A stretch of 64,000 nucleotides of DNA from the NCBI RefSeq assembly GCF_030064675.1, contig NZ_CP116413.1:5922001-5986000 (forward strand). The letters run 5' to 3'. Position 1 is the stretch's first letter. Each line of letters starts with the position of its first letter. The translations under genes were made by a program, and so were the position numbers. Origin of the DNA: Crossiella sp. CA-258035 (GTDB taxonomy: Bacteria; Actinomycetota; Actinomycetes; Mycobacteriales; Pseudonocardiaceae). Under the pieces are notes generated by a model that saw only the letters and a program-made list of their open reading frames with translations, did no database searches and had not been told where the DNA came from. Shown one piece after another: positions 49,702 through 58,300 of this stretch.

Positions 49702-50148
49702 ATGATCGAGGTCGAACAGCGGATCGAGACCGCGCCGGGCACCGTCTTCGCGGTGCTGGCCGACGGCTGGAGCTACGCGAGCTGGGTGGTGGGCGCCTCG
49801 CACATCCGCAAGGTGGACGCAGGCTGGCCCGCGGTGGGCACCCGCATCCACCACAGCATCGGCCCGTGGCCGCTCCAGGTCGAGGACGTGACCGTGGTGC
49901 GGGAGCTGGAGCCGTCCCGGCTGCTGGTGCTGGAGGCCAGGATGTGGCCGATGGGCAAGGCGACCGTGCGGCTGGAGCTGGCCCCGACCCAGGACGGGGC
50001 CACCGTGGTGGCGATGTCGGAGCTGGTGGACGCCGGACCGGGCAAGCTGCTGCCCGGCGCGGTGCAGGCGGCGTTGTTGCGGCCGCGCAACCGGGAGGCG
50101 CTGCACCGGCTCGCCGACATGGCCGTCGGCCGGGCCCGTCAGCCGTAG
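49702..50148 (+). CDS. SRPBCC family protein
   Basis: 148 residues with the START/SRPBCC helix-grip layout: EVEQRIETAPGTVFAVLADGWSYASWVVGAS in outline, the central RELEPSRLLVLEARMWPMG strand pair and a long C-terminal helix. These proteins bind hydrophobic ligands in a deep pocket. It converges on the FAD oxidoreductase gene, overlapping it by ten bases. The ligand is unknown. Confidence 0.85.
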   Translation: MIEVEQRIETAPGTVFAVLADGWSYASWVVGASHIRKVDAGWPAVGTRIHHSIGPWPLQVEDVTVVRELEPSRLLVLEARMWPMGKATVRLELAPTQDGATVVAMSELVDAGPGKLLPGAVQAALLRPRNREALHRLADMAVGRARQP

Positions 50149-51731
50149 ACCAACCGGTGCAAACCGTGGATCGCCGTCTGGTACACGCCACCGGCGATCC
50201 CGTTGCGCGCCAAGGCCGCCCGCGCCGCGTTCGACCCCGGCCCGCCGTGCACCGCGCCGCCGGGATGCGCCCCGGCGCCGGCCAGGTACAGCCGGTCCAC
50301 CGGGGTGTCCGCCCGCCCCAGTCCCGGCACCGGCCGGAACACCAGCTGCTGGCTCAGCGCGGTCGACCCGGCGTTCACCGAACCCTCCACCAGGCTCGGG
50401 TTGCGCCCCTGGAGGTCCGGCGGGGCCTGCACCGCGCGGCCCAGGATCCGGGACCGGAAACCCGGCGCGTGCCGCTCCAGCAAGGACTCCACCAGGTCGG
50501 TGTAGCGGTGCAGCCGGTCCGGCGTCCAGTCCAGGCCGCGTGGCACGTGGAAGTAGGCCCACACCGCCTCGGTGCCGGCGGGTGAACGGGTCGGGTCGGC
50601 GGTGGTCATCTGTCCTAACAGGACGAACGGGTGGCTGGGCTCGATGCCGCAGGCCAGGTCGGTGGCGAACCGGCTCAGGCCGTTGAGGTCCGCGCCCAGG
50701 TGCACCACGGCCGCGCCGTGCGCTTCCGGGGCCAGCCACGGGATCGGCGTGGACAGCGCCCAGTTGACCTTGACCGTGGCGTCGTCGAAGGCGAACCGTG
50801 CCAGGTCCTCGACCAGCCGCGCGGGGAGCTGCTCCTCGCCCACCAGGTCCCGGTACAACGAGACCGGGTGCACGTCGGCGAGCACGGCCTTGCGGGCCCG
50901 GTAGCGTTCCCCGGTCACGTCTTCCACGCCGACCGCGGTGCCGCGCGCGGTCAGCACCCGCCGCACCATCCGTCCACAGTGGACACCGCCGCCGCGCTGC
51001 TTCAGCCGCGCCACCAAAGCCGCGGTCAGCGCGCCCGCGCCGCCCTCCGGCACCGGGAACCCGACCTCCTGGGCCAGCATGCCCAGCAGCCAGCCGAACA
51101 CCGCGCTGCCCGCCGCGTCCGGGCTCAGGTCGGTGTGCATCGCGTTGCCCGCCAACAGCAACCGCGCGCCCTCACCGGCGAACCGCTCCCCGGTGTAGCC
51201 GCGCACCGAGGACAGCGCCATCCTGGCGAACCGCAGTCCCTCGGCCACGCCCAGCGCCCGGCCCAGGGTCAGCGCGGGCCGCACCGGCGGGAACGGCCGC
51301 AGGATCGCCTCGATCAGCCCGTCCCTGACCCGTTGCCAGCGCGCGAACTCCGCCAGCCAGACCTCGCCGTCCCCGGGGGCGAAGGTGCTCACCGAAGCCG
51401 CGGTGTCCTCGGGCGTGGCGCCGAGGCGGGCGGCGCGCTGGTCGGGCAGCACGTGCGCGAGCGGGTGCGGCGCGTTGCGCCAGCGCAGGCCGTGCGCGCC
51501 CAGGTCCAGCCCGGCCAGCACCGGGGAGGCCACGCCGAAGGGGTAGCAGGAGCTGAACAGGTCGTTGTGGAAGCCGGGCGCGGTGATCTCCGCGGTGCGC
51601 ACCGAACCGCCGGGGGCCTCCTCGGCCTCCAGCACCAGCACGTCCCAGCCCTGGTCGGCCAACAGGTTCGCCGCGACCAGCCCGTTCGGGCCGGCGCCGA
51701 TCACGATCGCGTCCACCTCGGTCAACGCCAT
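50139..51731 (-). CDS. FAD-dependent oxidoreductase (phytoene desaturase/PYROXD2-like)
   Basis: 530 residues. The N-terminal dinucleotide-binding motif is VIGAGPNGLVAANLLADQGWDVLVLEA in outline, with GG in EEAPGGSVRT. The C-terminal FAD segment LYLAGAGAHPGGAVHGGPGSNAARAAL is characteristic of the phytoene-desaturase-related PYROXD2 group. It probably oxidises or isomerises a polyene or other hydrophobic substrate. ATG 51731 is seven bases after TACCGT on the minus strand (51744-51739), suggesting a leaderless message. The antiporter gene ends 27 bases upstream. Confidence 0.92.
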   Translation of the reverse strand: MALTEVDAIVIGAGPNGLVAANLLADQGWDVLVLEAEEAPGGSVRTAEITAPGFHNDLFSSCYPFGVASPVLAGLDLGAHGLRWRNAPHPLAHVLPDQRAARLGATPEDTAASVSTFAPGDGEVWLAEFARWQRVRDGLIEAILRPFPPVRPALTLGRALGVAEGLRFARMALSSVRGYTGERFAGEGARLLLAGNAMHTDLSPDAAGSAVFGWLLGMLAQEVGFPVPEGGAGALTAALVARLKQRGGGVHCGRMVRRVLTARGTAVGVEDVTGERYRARKAVLADVHPVSLYRDLVGEEQLPARLVEDLARFAFDDATVKVNWALSTPIPWLAPEAHGAAVVHLGADLNGLSRFATDLACGIEPSHPFVLLGQMTTADPTRSPAGTEAVWAYFHVPRGLDWTPDRLHRYTDLVESLLERHAPGFRSRILGRAVQAPPDLQGRNPSLVEGSVNAGSTALSQQLVFRPVPGLGRADTPVDRLYLAGAGAHPGGAVHGGPGSNAARAALARNGIAGGVYQTAIHGLHRLVYG

Positions 51732-51758
51732 GCCCCCGACGGTAGCCGAGTCACCGGG

Positions 51759-52991
51759 TCAGCGCCGGGGCTGGTGCGCGCCACGGCGTTCCAGCCGCCG
51801 CATCACCGGCCCCGCGGTCAGCCCGTGCAGCACCACCGAGAGCAGGATCACGCAGGTCACCACCCGCCACAGCGGGTCGACCGGCCCGAAGTCGGCGTGC
51901 CCCAAGGCGAAGGCCAGGTAGAACAGGGTGCCGATACCGCGCATGCCGAAGAAGGCGATCGCCGCGGCCGCCCGGGGCCGCGCCGCCCCGCCGAGCAAGG
52001 CGACCCCGCCCAGCAGCGGCCGCACCACCAGCACCACCAGCACCGCGAACAGCACCTCCGCCGGCCGCAGTCCGGCCAGCAGCCCGCTGCCCACCGCCAC
52101 GCCCAGCGCGGTCAGCAGCGCCGCCACGAACAGCACCTCCAGCTGTTCGCCGAAGTCGTGCAGCACGTCGTGGTAGTCGTGCGACTCGGCGTTGCCGCGC
52201 ACCACGTAGGCGCAGACGAACACCGCCAGGAAGCCCAGCCCGCCGGCGATCTCGGCCAGTCCGAACGGCAGCAGCGCCACCGCGAGCAGCACGAACCCGT
52301 CGGTGTGCTCGGCCAGCCGCAGTGAGGGCGAGCGCGCCCGGAAGAACAGCCGGTGCAGCGCCTTGCCGACCAGCCAGCCCACCCCGATCCCGCAGGCCAG
52401 CGACCACACCACCTCGGTCAGCGCCCAGCGCACCCCCAGCTCGCCGGGCCCCGCGAGGGTCACCGCGGCCAGCACGAACGGCATGGCCAGCGCGTCGTTG
52501 AGCCCGGCCTCGGCGGTCAGCGTGGTGCGCACCTCGTTGTCACTGCCCAGCTCCGCCTCATCCGGTCCGGGCACCTGCACCTCGGAGGCCAGCACCGGGT
52601 CGGTGGGCGCCAGCGCCGCGCCGAGCAGCAGCGCCGCCGCCACCGGCACATCGAGCAGCCCCAGCGCGAGGAAGGCCACCGCGGCCACCGACAGCGGCAG
52701 CGTGATCCCCAGCAGCCGCCAGGTCGATCCCCAGCCCCGCCAGCCGATCGGCCGGTTCAGCTTCAGCCCCGCGCCCGCCACCGAGACGATCACCGCCAAC
52801 TCGGTGAGCAGCTGCACGAGGTCCAGCTCCTGGCGCGGGTCCAGCCGCACCAGGCCCTCGGGCAGCAGGAACACCGAGGCGCCCAGCAGGGTCAGCACCA
52901 GCGGCGCGGACAGCGCGCGGCCGTGCAACACCCTCGGCAGCACGGCCGCGAGCAGGGCGAGCCCGCCCGCGACCGCCAGCACCAGCTCCAC
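51759..52991 (-). CDS. CPA1-type Na+/H+ (cation:proton) antiporter
   Basis: 410 residues with about twelve transmembrane helices. The ion-binding core is recognisable by LLGAALAPTDPVLASEVQ and ETGLND-like AEAGLNDALAMPFVL. It exchanges Na+ or K+ for H+ across the membrane, serving pH and salt homeostasis. There is no large C-terminal cytoplasmic domain; it ends with a short basic tail RRLERRGAHQPRR. It is divergent from the FUSC gene. Confidence 0.92.
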   Translation of the reverse strand: MELVLAVAGGLALLAAVLPRVLHGRALSAPLVLTLLGASVFLLPEGLVRLDPRQELDLVQLLTELAVIVSVAGAGLKLNRPIGWRGWGSTWRLLGITLPLSVAAVAFLALGLLDVPVAAALLLGAALAPTDPVLASEVQVPGPDEAELGSDNEVRTTLTAEAGLNDALAMPFVLAAVTLAGPGELGVRWALTEVVWSLACGIGVGWLVGKALHRLFFRARSPSLRLAEHTDGFVLLAVALLPFGLAEIAGGLGFLAVFVCAYVVRGNAESHDYHDVLHDFGEQLEVLFVAALLTALGVAVGSGLLAGLRPAEVLFAVLVVLVVRPLLGGVALLGGAARPRAAAAIAFFGMRGIGTLFYLAFALGHADFGPVDPLWRVVTCVILLSVVLHGLTAGPVMRRLERRGAHQPRR

Positions 52992-53024
52992 CCGACCTCC
53001 CGGCTTGAACCCCGGACCACGGGA

Positions 53025-53034
53025 TACCCGGGTA
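53025..53034. promoter_or_regulatory. Palindrome TACCCGGGTA upstream of FUSC gene
   Basis: A perfect 10-bp palindrome four bases before ATG 53039, in the 47-base gap between the antiporter and FUSC starts. It could be an operator shared by both genes or part of a -10 region. It is short, so chance occurrence is possible. Confidence 0.3.
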
Positions 53035-53038
53035 AGTG

Positions 53039-53980
53039 ATGAGCGAACGCCAATTCTGGATCCAGTCCGTCAAGACCGCGCTGGCCGCCGTGCTGGCCTG
53101 GTTCGTCGCCGCCTGGCTGCTCAAGGTGCCGCACCCCTTCCTGGCCCCCTACGCCGCCTTCTACGTGGTCAGCGACACCGTCTACCGGTCATTCGCCAAC
53201 GGCGTGCAGCAGCTGGGCGCGCTGCTGGCCGGGGTGGTGCTGGCCTTCGTGGCCGGTGAGCTGATCCCGTGGCCGCTGCTCGCGCTGGGGGTGGTGGTGC
53301 TGGCCGGGCTGGCGCTGGGGCGGTGGCGGGTCTTCGGTGAGAACGGGGAGTGGGTGGCGGTCACCGCGCTGCTGATGCTCGCCTACGGCATGGCCACCGA
53401 GGAGCAGTACCTGGCGCTACGGGTGGCCGAGAGCGGGCTGGGCGTGCTGATCGGGGCCGCGGTCAACCTGTTCCTGCTGCCGCCCGCGCACCTGCGCGAC
53501 GCCCGCCGGGCACTGCACGCCCTGTCCGAGGGCCTGGCCGAGCTCGCCAGGGACATGGCCGGGGGCGATGGCGAGGCGCGGGACTGGGCCCGCCGTGCCG
53601 ACGAGCTCTGCGACCAGGCGCACGCCGCGCAGCGGGCCAACCGCAGGGACGCCGAGAGCACCCGCTGGAACCCCCGGCACAACGGCCGAGACGAGGCGCA
53701 CCGCAGGGCGGACACCCTGCGCGCGCTGTGCCGGGTCGCCGAGGAGCTGCGCCACCAGTCCGACACCCTGCGCGACCTGAGCACTCCCCCGGCGGGCTAC
53801 CGCGAGCTGCTGCCACCGCTGGCCGAGGCGGTCCGCGCGCTGAGCGCCGATCCCGGCGACGCCGAGGGCGAGGTCAGGGCGGCCACCGACCGGTTGCGCG
53901 CGCTGCTGGCCGAGCGGCCGGAACCGCACGGGCCGCTGCTGGCGTCGATGGCGCACACCGCTGATGTCCTGACGCCCTAG
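53039..53980 (+). CDS. FUSC/aromatic acid exporter family membrane protein
   Basis: 313 residues. Five or six membrane helices in the first ~150 residues start FWIQSVKTALAAVLAWFVAAWLL and include the FUSC-like AFYVVSDTVYRSFANGVQQLGALLAG in outline. A long, charged helical cytoplasmic domain (about 155-313) follows. Relatives export aromatic carboxylic acids (AaeB-like). The stop codon TAG at 53978-53980 is part of TAGGAT, the proposed -10 box of the next gene. Confidence 0.85.
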   Translation: MSERQFWIQSVKTALAAVLAWFVAAWLLKVPHPFLAPYAAFYVVSDTVYRSFANGVQQLGALLAGVVLAFVAGELIPWPLLALGVVVLAGLALGRWRVFGENGEWVAVTALLMLAYGMATEEQYLALRVAESGLGVLIGAAVNLFLLPPAHLRDARRALHALSEGLAELARDMAGGDGEARDWARRADELCDQAHAAQRANRRDAESTRWNPRHNGRDEAHRRADTLRALCRVAEELRHQSDTLRDLSTPPAGYRELLPPLAEAVRALSADPGDAEGEVRAATDRLRALLAERPEPHGPLLASMAHTADVLTP

Positions 53981-53989
53981 GATCGGCGG

Positions 53990-54911
53990 GTGGCGTTGCA
54001 CCCCGCGGTCCGGTTCGGGCTCTGGCTCCTGCGGCGGGTGCGCACCCCGGAAATGAAGTCCCTGGCCGACTACCGGGACTGGGACGCGCGCTCCTACCGC
54101 GTGATCCACCGCCTGATGGCCCGCCCACCCGCACCGGCCAGGGTGCTGGCCCGCCGGATCCCGGTGGACGGCGGCGAGATCCTGCTCCGGATCTACCTCC
54201 CGCACGGCCCCGGACCGTTCCCGGCGCACGTCTTCGCGCACGGCGGCGCGTTCTGGCTCGGTTCCATCGAGGACACCGACCCGCTGTGCCGCTTCTACTG
54301 CGCGCACGCGGGATGCGCGGTGGTGTCCGTGGCCTACCGGCTGGCCCCCGAGCACCCCTGCCCGGCCCCGGCCGAGGACGTGTACGCCGCCTTCCAGTGG
54401 ACGCTCGCACAGGCCGCCGAGCTGCGCATCGACCCGGCTCGGGTGTCCATCGGCGGCGTGTCAGCCGGGGCCGGGACAAGCGGCCGCGGCGACGCTGATG
54501 GCGCGGGACCGGGGCACCCCGCTGCCCTCGGCGCAGGTGCTGGAGATCCCGTTCGTGGACACCACGCTGAGAACCGCCGTGGACGCCGGCGTTGGTCTGT
54601 CCACTGTGGACCTGCGGGGCGCGGCCGACCTCTACACCGGCGGCGGGGACGGCGGGCTGCGCGACTACGCCTCCCCCGCGCTGGCCGCCGACCTCACCGG
54701 GCTGCCGCCGACCGTGGTGCTCACCTGCGAGTTCGACGCCCTGCGCGGCAGCGGGACCGCCTACGTCGAGCGGCTGCGCGCGGCCGGGGTGCCGGTGACC
54801 TGGTTCGACCTGCCAGGGCACATCCACGGGTCCAGCTACCTGACCCGGTTCCTGCCCTCGGCCCGCCGCTACGTGCGCGCGGTGGTCCGTGCCCTGCGGG
54901 CCCGCCGGTAG
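53990..54911 (+). pseudogene. Alpha/beta hydrolase (hormone-sensitive lipase family), frameshifted
   Basis: From GTG 53990 the frame encodes an HSL-type esterase N-terminus with the oxyanion motif AHGGAFWLG and nucleophile region IGGVSAGAG, ending at about 54475. The continuation (QAAAATLMARDRG, PSAQVLEIPFVDTT, the acid in TCEFDALRG and the histidine in LPGHIHGSS) is in the +1 frame to TAG 54911. One extra base near 54471-54480 explains this. Re-joined, the protein would be about 306 residues with a complete catalytic triad. The shifted frame stays open straight into the CopD gene. It may be a real frameshift or a sequence error. TAGGAT lies six bases before the GTG. Confidence 0.82.
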
Positions 54912-54931
54912 CGGATGGCAGGATGCTCGGG

Positions 54932-55972
54932 GTGAGCCTGGGTGTGAGCAGGGAGCAGGAGGTCTCGCCCGTACTGGCCCGTACGGTGCTGGGACTGTGC
55001 CTGGTGGCCGCGGGGGTCGCGGCGGCGCTGGCCGGGACCGCGCTGGTGCCGGTGCCGGAGGTGCCCGGTCTGCCGCGGCCGTTCACGCTGGTGACCTTCG
55101 GGTTGCCGGTGGTGCGGGTGCTGCTGGACATCGCCGCGGTGGCCACCGTCGGGCTGAGCCTGCTGCCGAAGCTGGTCGGCATCGACGATCCGGAGCGCAC
55201 CGAGGGTGTGCTGTCGGTGGCCCGCAGGCTCACCGTCTGGACCGCGGCGGTGTGGCTGGTGTGCGCGCTGGCCTCGGTGGTCCTGCAGGCCACTGACCTC
55301 GCGCCGGGCACGCTGCCCACGCCGGGGCTGGTCTACGACTACGTGGTGCTGGTCGGGGCGGGCAAGGGCCTGCTGGTCAGCGCGGGCTGCGCGCTGGGCT
55401 GTGTGCTGATCGGGCGGCTGGCGGTGCGCTTCGGCGAGGCCGTGCCCGCCGAGCTGCGGATCTTCGTCGCGGTGTTCGGCATCCTGCTGCTGCCGCTGAC
55501 CGGGCACGCCTCCAACTGGCGCTGGCACGACGTGAGCATGGTGTCCATGGAGCTGCACGTGATGGGTGCGGCGGTCTGGACCGGCGGGCTCGCGGTGATC
55601 GCCACCCTGCTGCTCGGCCACGGCGAGCTGCTGGCCCGCGCGCTGCCCAAGTTCTCCAAGCTGGCCACCGTGGCGCTGTTCCTGGTCGGCGCGACCGGGC
55701 TGTTCAACGGACTGGTCGAGATCGCGCTCACCCCTGGCGGCGGCCTGCCCGGCGGCCTGCTGACCAGCGTCTACGGCTGGCTGATCATCGCCAAGACGGT
55801 GTTCCTGGTGCTGCTGGCGGCCACCGGCGCGCACATCCGGTTCCGGCTGCTGCCCCGGATCGCCCGCCGGGAGCGCACCGCGCTGCTCGGCTGGGCGACC
55901 CTGGAGGTCGGTGTGATGGGCCTGGCCTACGGGGTGGCCGTGGTGCTCACCAGGGCGCCGGTGGTCAGCTGA
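54932..55972 (+). CDS. CopD family membrane protein
   Basis: About 346 residues. Eight or nine membrane helices carry the CopD signature: LTGHASNWRWHDVSMVSMELH and GAAVWTGGLAVIATLLLG, then AKTVFLVLLAATGAHIRFRLLP. CopD proteins take part in copper uptake or handling in the membrane. GTG 54932 is preferred because CAGGAT lies seven bases upstream as a probable -10; ATG 54923 overlaps that box and has no ribosome-binding site. It converges on the 378-residue membrane protein gene with an 8-base overlap. Confidence 0.85.
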   Translation: MSLGVSREQEVSPVLARTVLGLCLVAAGVAAALAGTALVPVPEVPGLPRPFTLVTFGLPVVRVLLDIAAVATVGLSLLPKLVGIDDPERTEGVLSVARRLTVWTAAVWLVCALASVVLQATDLAPGTLPTPGLVYDYVVLVGAGKGLLVSAGCALGCVLIGRLAVRFGEAVPAELRIFVAVFGILLLPLTGHASNWRWHDVSMVSMELHVMGAAVWTGGLAVIATLLLGHGELLARALPKFSKLATVALFLVGATGLFNGLVEIALTPGGGLPGGLLTSVYGWLIIAKTVFLVLLAATGAHIRFRLLPRIARRERTALLGWATLEVGVMGLAYGVAVVLTRAPVVS

Positions 55973-57101
55973 CCACGGCCGCGCCGCTGGGCAGCACGTG
56001 CCAGCCGCGGCGCTGGTGCAGCCACACCACCAGCGACCAGCCGGCCGCCAGCAGGATCGCCGCCGGCAGCGCGGAGCCGTAGTCCACCGGCGGCGCGACC
56101 AGCAGGAACCCCTGCGCGGCGACCGCGCCGTAGCCGAGGCCGACCGCGAGCAGCGAGCCGAGCAGCGGGCGCGCCCACTCCGGCACCGGCAGCAGGAAGG
56201 CCAGGTCCACGCCCACCGCGGCCAGCACGAAGAAGAACGGCACCGCCGAGGGCGGGAAGTCGATACCGGACAGCAGCGGCCACAGCAGCGCGCGGAAGCC
56301 CACGTACCCGGCCGCGACCAGCGTGGCGGTCCAGCGACGGCCCACCATCGCCCTGGCCATGGCCAGCACCAGCAGCGCCGCGGTGCACGCCCACACCGGG
56401 TACACCCAGTCCGGCACCGGCAGCGAGAAGGCCACCAGCGAGTCCCGGTCCACCTGGGCCTTGCCGATCTGGTCGGCGGCGAACTGCAGCAGGATCGGCT
56501 CGGCGTAGGGCGCGCCGCGGTCCCAGGCGGCGATGGAGAGCACGCCGTACTCCTGGTGCTGGTTGGGGAACCACACGTTCTCCAGGAAGAACAGCCACAG
56601 CAGCCCCATCACCACCGGCCGCTGGTTGCCCTCGCGCGGCGCGCCGACCCACCAGGCCCGGATCGCGCCGGAGATCATCACCGCGGTGCCCAGGTAGAGC
56701 AGCGCGTGCGAGATGCTCCAGGAGGTGATGTCCAGGCCGTTGACCCGGTGGTTGATCAGGTCCAGCGGCACCGCGGTGAAGAAGATGCCCGCGCCCCACT
56801 GCATCAGCCGCAGGCCGAGCCGGTCCGTGCCGTAGCCGGTGTAGCCGTGGAAGAGCACCAGCGCGACCACGATCGCGTTGCCGGTGATGTTGATCATGTG
56901 CGGTGGCGCGGTGTCGTCGCGCAGCCACTTGAAGTGCCAGGAGACGTCCCACGAGGCGCCGAGGACCTTGAGGAACAGCGCGACCAGCCACAGCCGGAAC
57001 AGCCCGGTGAGCAGCTCCTGTGGTGTCTCCCGGCCAGGAGCGCCCCTGGTCCAGTAACGCTTCGCCAGGTCCGAAAGTCGGCTTCTCGCCCCCGTGCTCA
57101 T
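55965..57101 (-). CDS. Polytopic membrane protein with SWDxSWH motif (unknown function)
   Basis: 378 residues with about ten membrane helices. The motif SWDVSWHFKWLRDDTAPPHMIN near residue 50 is not hydrophobic and places several His and Asp at a membrane boundary. Similar SWDxSWH...RD...PPH patterns occur in poorly characterised bacterial membrane proteins. Further conserved-looking histidines appear in LFHGYTGYGT, LINHRVNG, SISHALLYLG and PNQHQEYGV. I infer a metal- or heme-binding role because of these histidines and the neighbouring copD, without direct proof. ATG 57101 follows CATCAT by six bases. Confidence 0.7.
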   Translation of the reverse strand: MSTGARSRLSDLAKRYWTRGAPGRETPQELLTGLFRLWLVALFLKVLGASWDVSWHFKWLRDDTAPPHMINITGNAIVVALVLFHGYTGYGTDRLGLRLMQWGAGIFFTAVPLDLINHRVNGLDITSWSISHALLYLGTAVMISGAIRAWWVGAPREGNQRPVVMGLLWLFFLENVWFPNQHQEYGVLSIAAWDRGAPYAEPILLQFAADQIGKAQVDRDSLVAFSLPVPDWVYPVWACTAALLVLAMARAMVGRRWTATLVAAGYVGFRALLWPLLSGIDFPPSAVPFFFVLAAVGVDLAFLLPVPEWARPLLGSLLAVGLGYGAVAAQGFLLVAPPVDYGSALPAAILLAAGWSLVVWLHQRRGWHVLPSGAAVVS

Positions 57102-57152
57102 GCCGGGATGATGCACCGCTACGGGCCTGTCGCGGGGAAAAAGCGGCATATT

Positions 57153-57166
57153 CGACACCCGTGTCG
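57153..57166. promoter_or_regulatory. Palindrome CGACAC-CC-GTGTCG upstream of Crp/Fnr gene
   Basis: A perfect 6-bp inverted repeat with a 2-base centre in the 97-base gap between the divergent membrane-protein and Crp/Fnr genes. A further perfect palindrome, CGTGATCACG (57204-57213), lies just inside the annotated start. Either could be an autoregulatory Crp-type site, though neither matches TGTGA-N6-TCACA. Confidence 0.4.
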
Positions 57167-57198
57167 GACTGTTCTCAGCGGATCGCAACCTATCCGTG

Positions 57199-57954
57199 AT
57201 GAGCGTGATCACGGTCACGGAAGGGAAAACCCGGGTGGAGCAGGGTGAGAGCCGGACAACCGTCGGGCTACCGGGAAGGCGGCCGTCGATCGGCACATTC
57301 TGGGGGCTGTTGGAGCCGGCCGAGCGTGCCGCGATGCGTTCGGCAGGCACCCGGCGGCGGTTCGCGCCCGGTGCGGTGATCTGGAGCCAGGGCGAGCCGT
57401 CCCAGCACGTGTTCGTGGTGCTGGCCGGGCGGATCCGGGTGAGCACCGGCTCGGTGGCCGGGCGGGAGGCGATGGTGGCGATCTGCGGTCCCGGCGAGAT
57501 CCTCGGGGAGCTCTCCGCGGTCGACGGCCGCACCCGCTCGGCCAACGTGGCCGCGGTGGACGAGGTGGAGGCGCTGGTCGTGCCCGCCGCGCGACTGGAC
57601 CGGCTGTGCGAGCAGCAGCCACGGATCGCCTGGGCGATGCTGCGGGTGCTGGCCGACCGGCTGCGCCAGTCCGACCGGCGGCGCGGCGAGTACACCGACG
57701 GCCCGGCCGCGCACCGCGCGGTGGCGCTGCTGCTGGACCTGGCCGAGCAGTACGGCCAGCCGGTGGCGGCGGGGGTGGAGATCGCGCTGTCGATCAGCCA
57801 GCAGCAGCTGGCCGACACCATGGCGATCTCCAGGGAGTCGCTGGCCCGGGTGCTGCGCGAGCTGCGCAAGCGCGGGCTGGTGGACACCGGTCGGCAGCGG
57901 ATCACGGTGCTGGACCTGGAGGGGCTGCGCGAGCTGGGCGAACACCAGGCGTGA
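57199..57954 (+). CDS. Crp/Fnr family transcriptional regulator
   Basis: 251 residues from ATG 57199. The cyclic-nucleotide-binding beta roll (about 45-160) has FAPGAVIWSQGEPSQHVFVVLAGRIRV in outline and GPGEILGELSAVDGRTRSANVAA; the GELSAxxxxxRSA phosphate cassette is present, so a cyclic nucleotide could bind. The C-terminal winged helix has SQQQLADTMAISRESLARVLRELRKRGLV in outline. No FNR-type cysteine cluster is seen. GTG 57235 is an alternative start that would leave the CGTGATCACG palindrome outside the coding region. Confidence 0.93.
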   Translation: MSVITVTEGKTRVEQGESRTTVGLPGRRPSIGTFWGLLEPAERAAMRSAGTRRRFAPGAVIWSQGEPSQHVFVVLAGRIRVSTGSVAGREAMVAICGPGEILGELSAVDGRTRSANVAAVDEVEALVVPAARLDRLCEQQPRIAWAMLRVLADRLRQSDRRRGEYTDGPAAHRAVALLLDLAEQYGQPVAAGVEIALSISQQQLADTMAISRESLARVLRELRKRGLVDTGRQRITVLDLEGLRELGEHQA

Positions 57955-58060
57955 CCTGGCGCACCTGCCTGGAGTTGTGTGTCATCTGACGCGGAGGACC
58001 TGCGGAAACGCCATTACACCTGTACTCCTCCAGTTCGACCGGGCAGAGAGGGGTCAGGTC

Positions 58061-58300
58061 ATGAGCCAGCAGGAACAGGTTCGCCGGGACGGGTCGACCG
58101 TGAGCAGTCGCCTGGTCATCACGCTGTTGTTCACCGTGGTGCAGGCCGGGGCGCTGGTGGTGGTGCTGGGCGAGTTCCCCGCCGAGGGCGTGCTGCGGGT
58201 GGCGCTCGCGGTGGCCCTGGCGGGGACGGTGCTCTCGGTGCTCAACGCCTGGGAAGAGGTGCTGCTCAGCTCTCGACGGGGTTGCCGGCGGGACCGCTGA
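58061..58300 (+). CDS. Small two-helix membrane protein (79 aa)
   Basis: 79 residues from ATG 58061, with GAGGGG upstream. After a polar N-terminus (MSQQEQVRRDGSTVSS) there are two hydrophobic helices, LVITLLFTVVQAGALVVVLG and a second over LRVALAVALAGTVLSVL, and a basic end. Not recognised. Its 3' end overlaps the convergent MscS gene by 35 bases. It lies 106 bases after the Crp/Fnr gene and may be cotranscribed with it. Confidence 0.6.
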   Translation: MSQQEQVRRDGSTVSSRLVITLLFTVVQAGALVVVLGEFPAEGVLRVALAVALAGTVLSVLNAWEEVLLSSRRGCRRDR

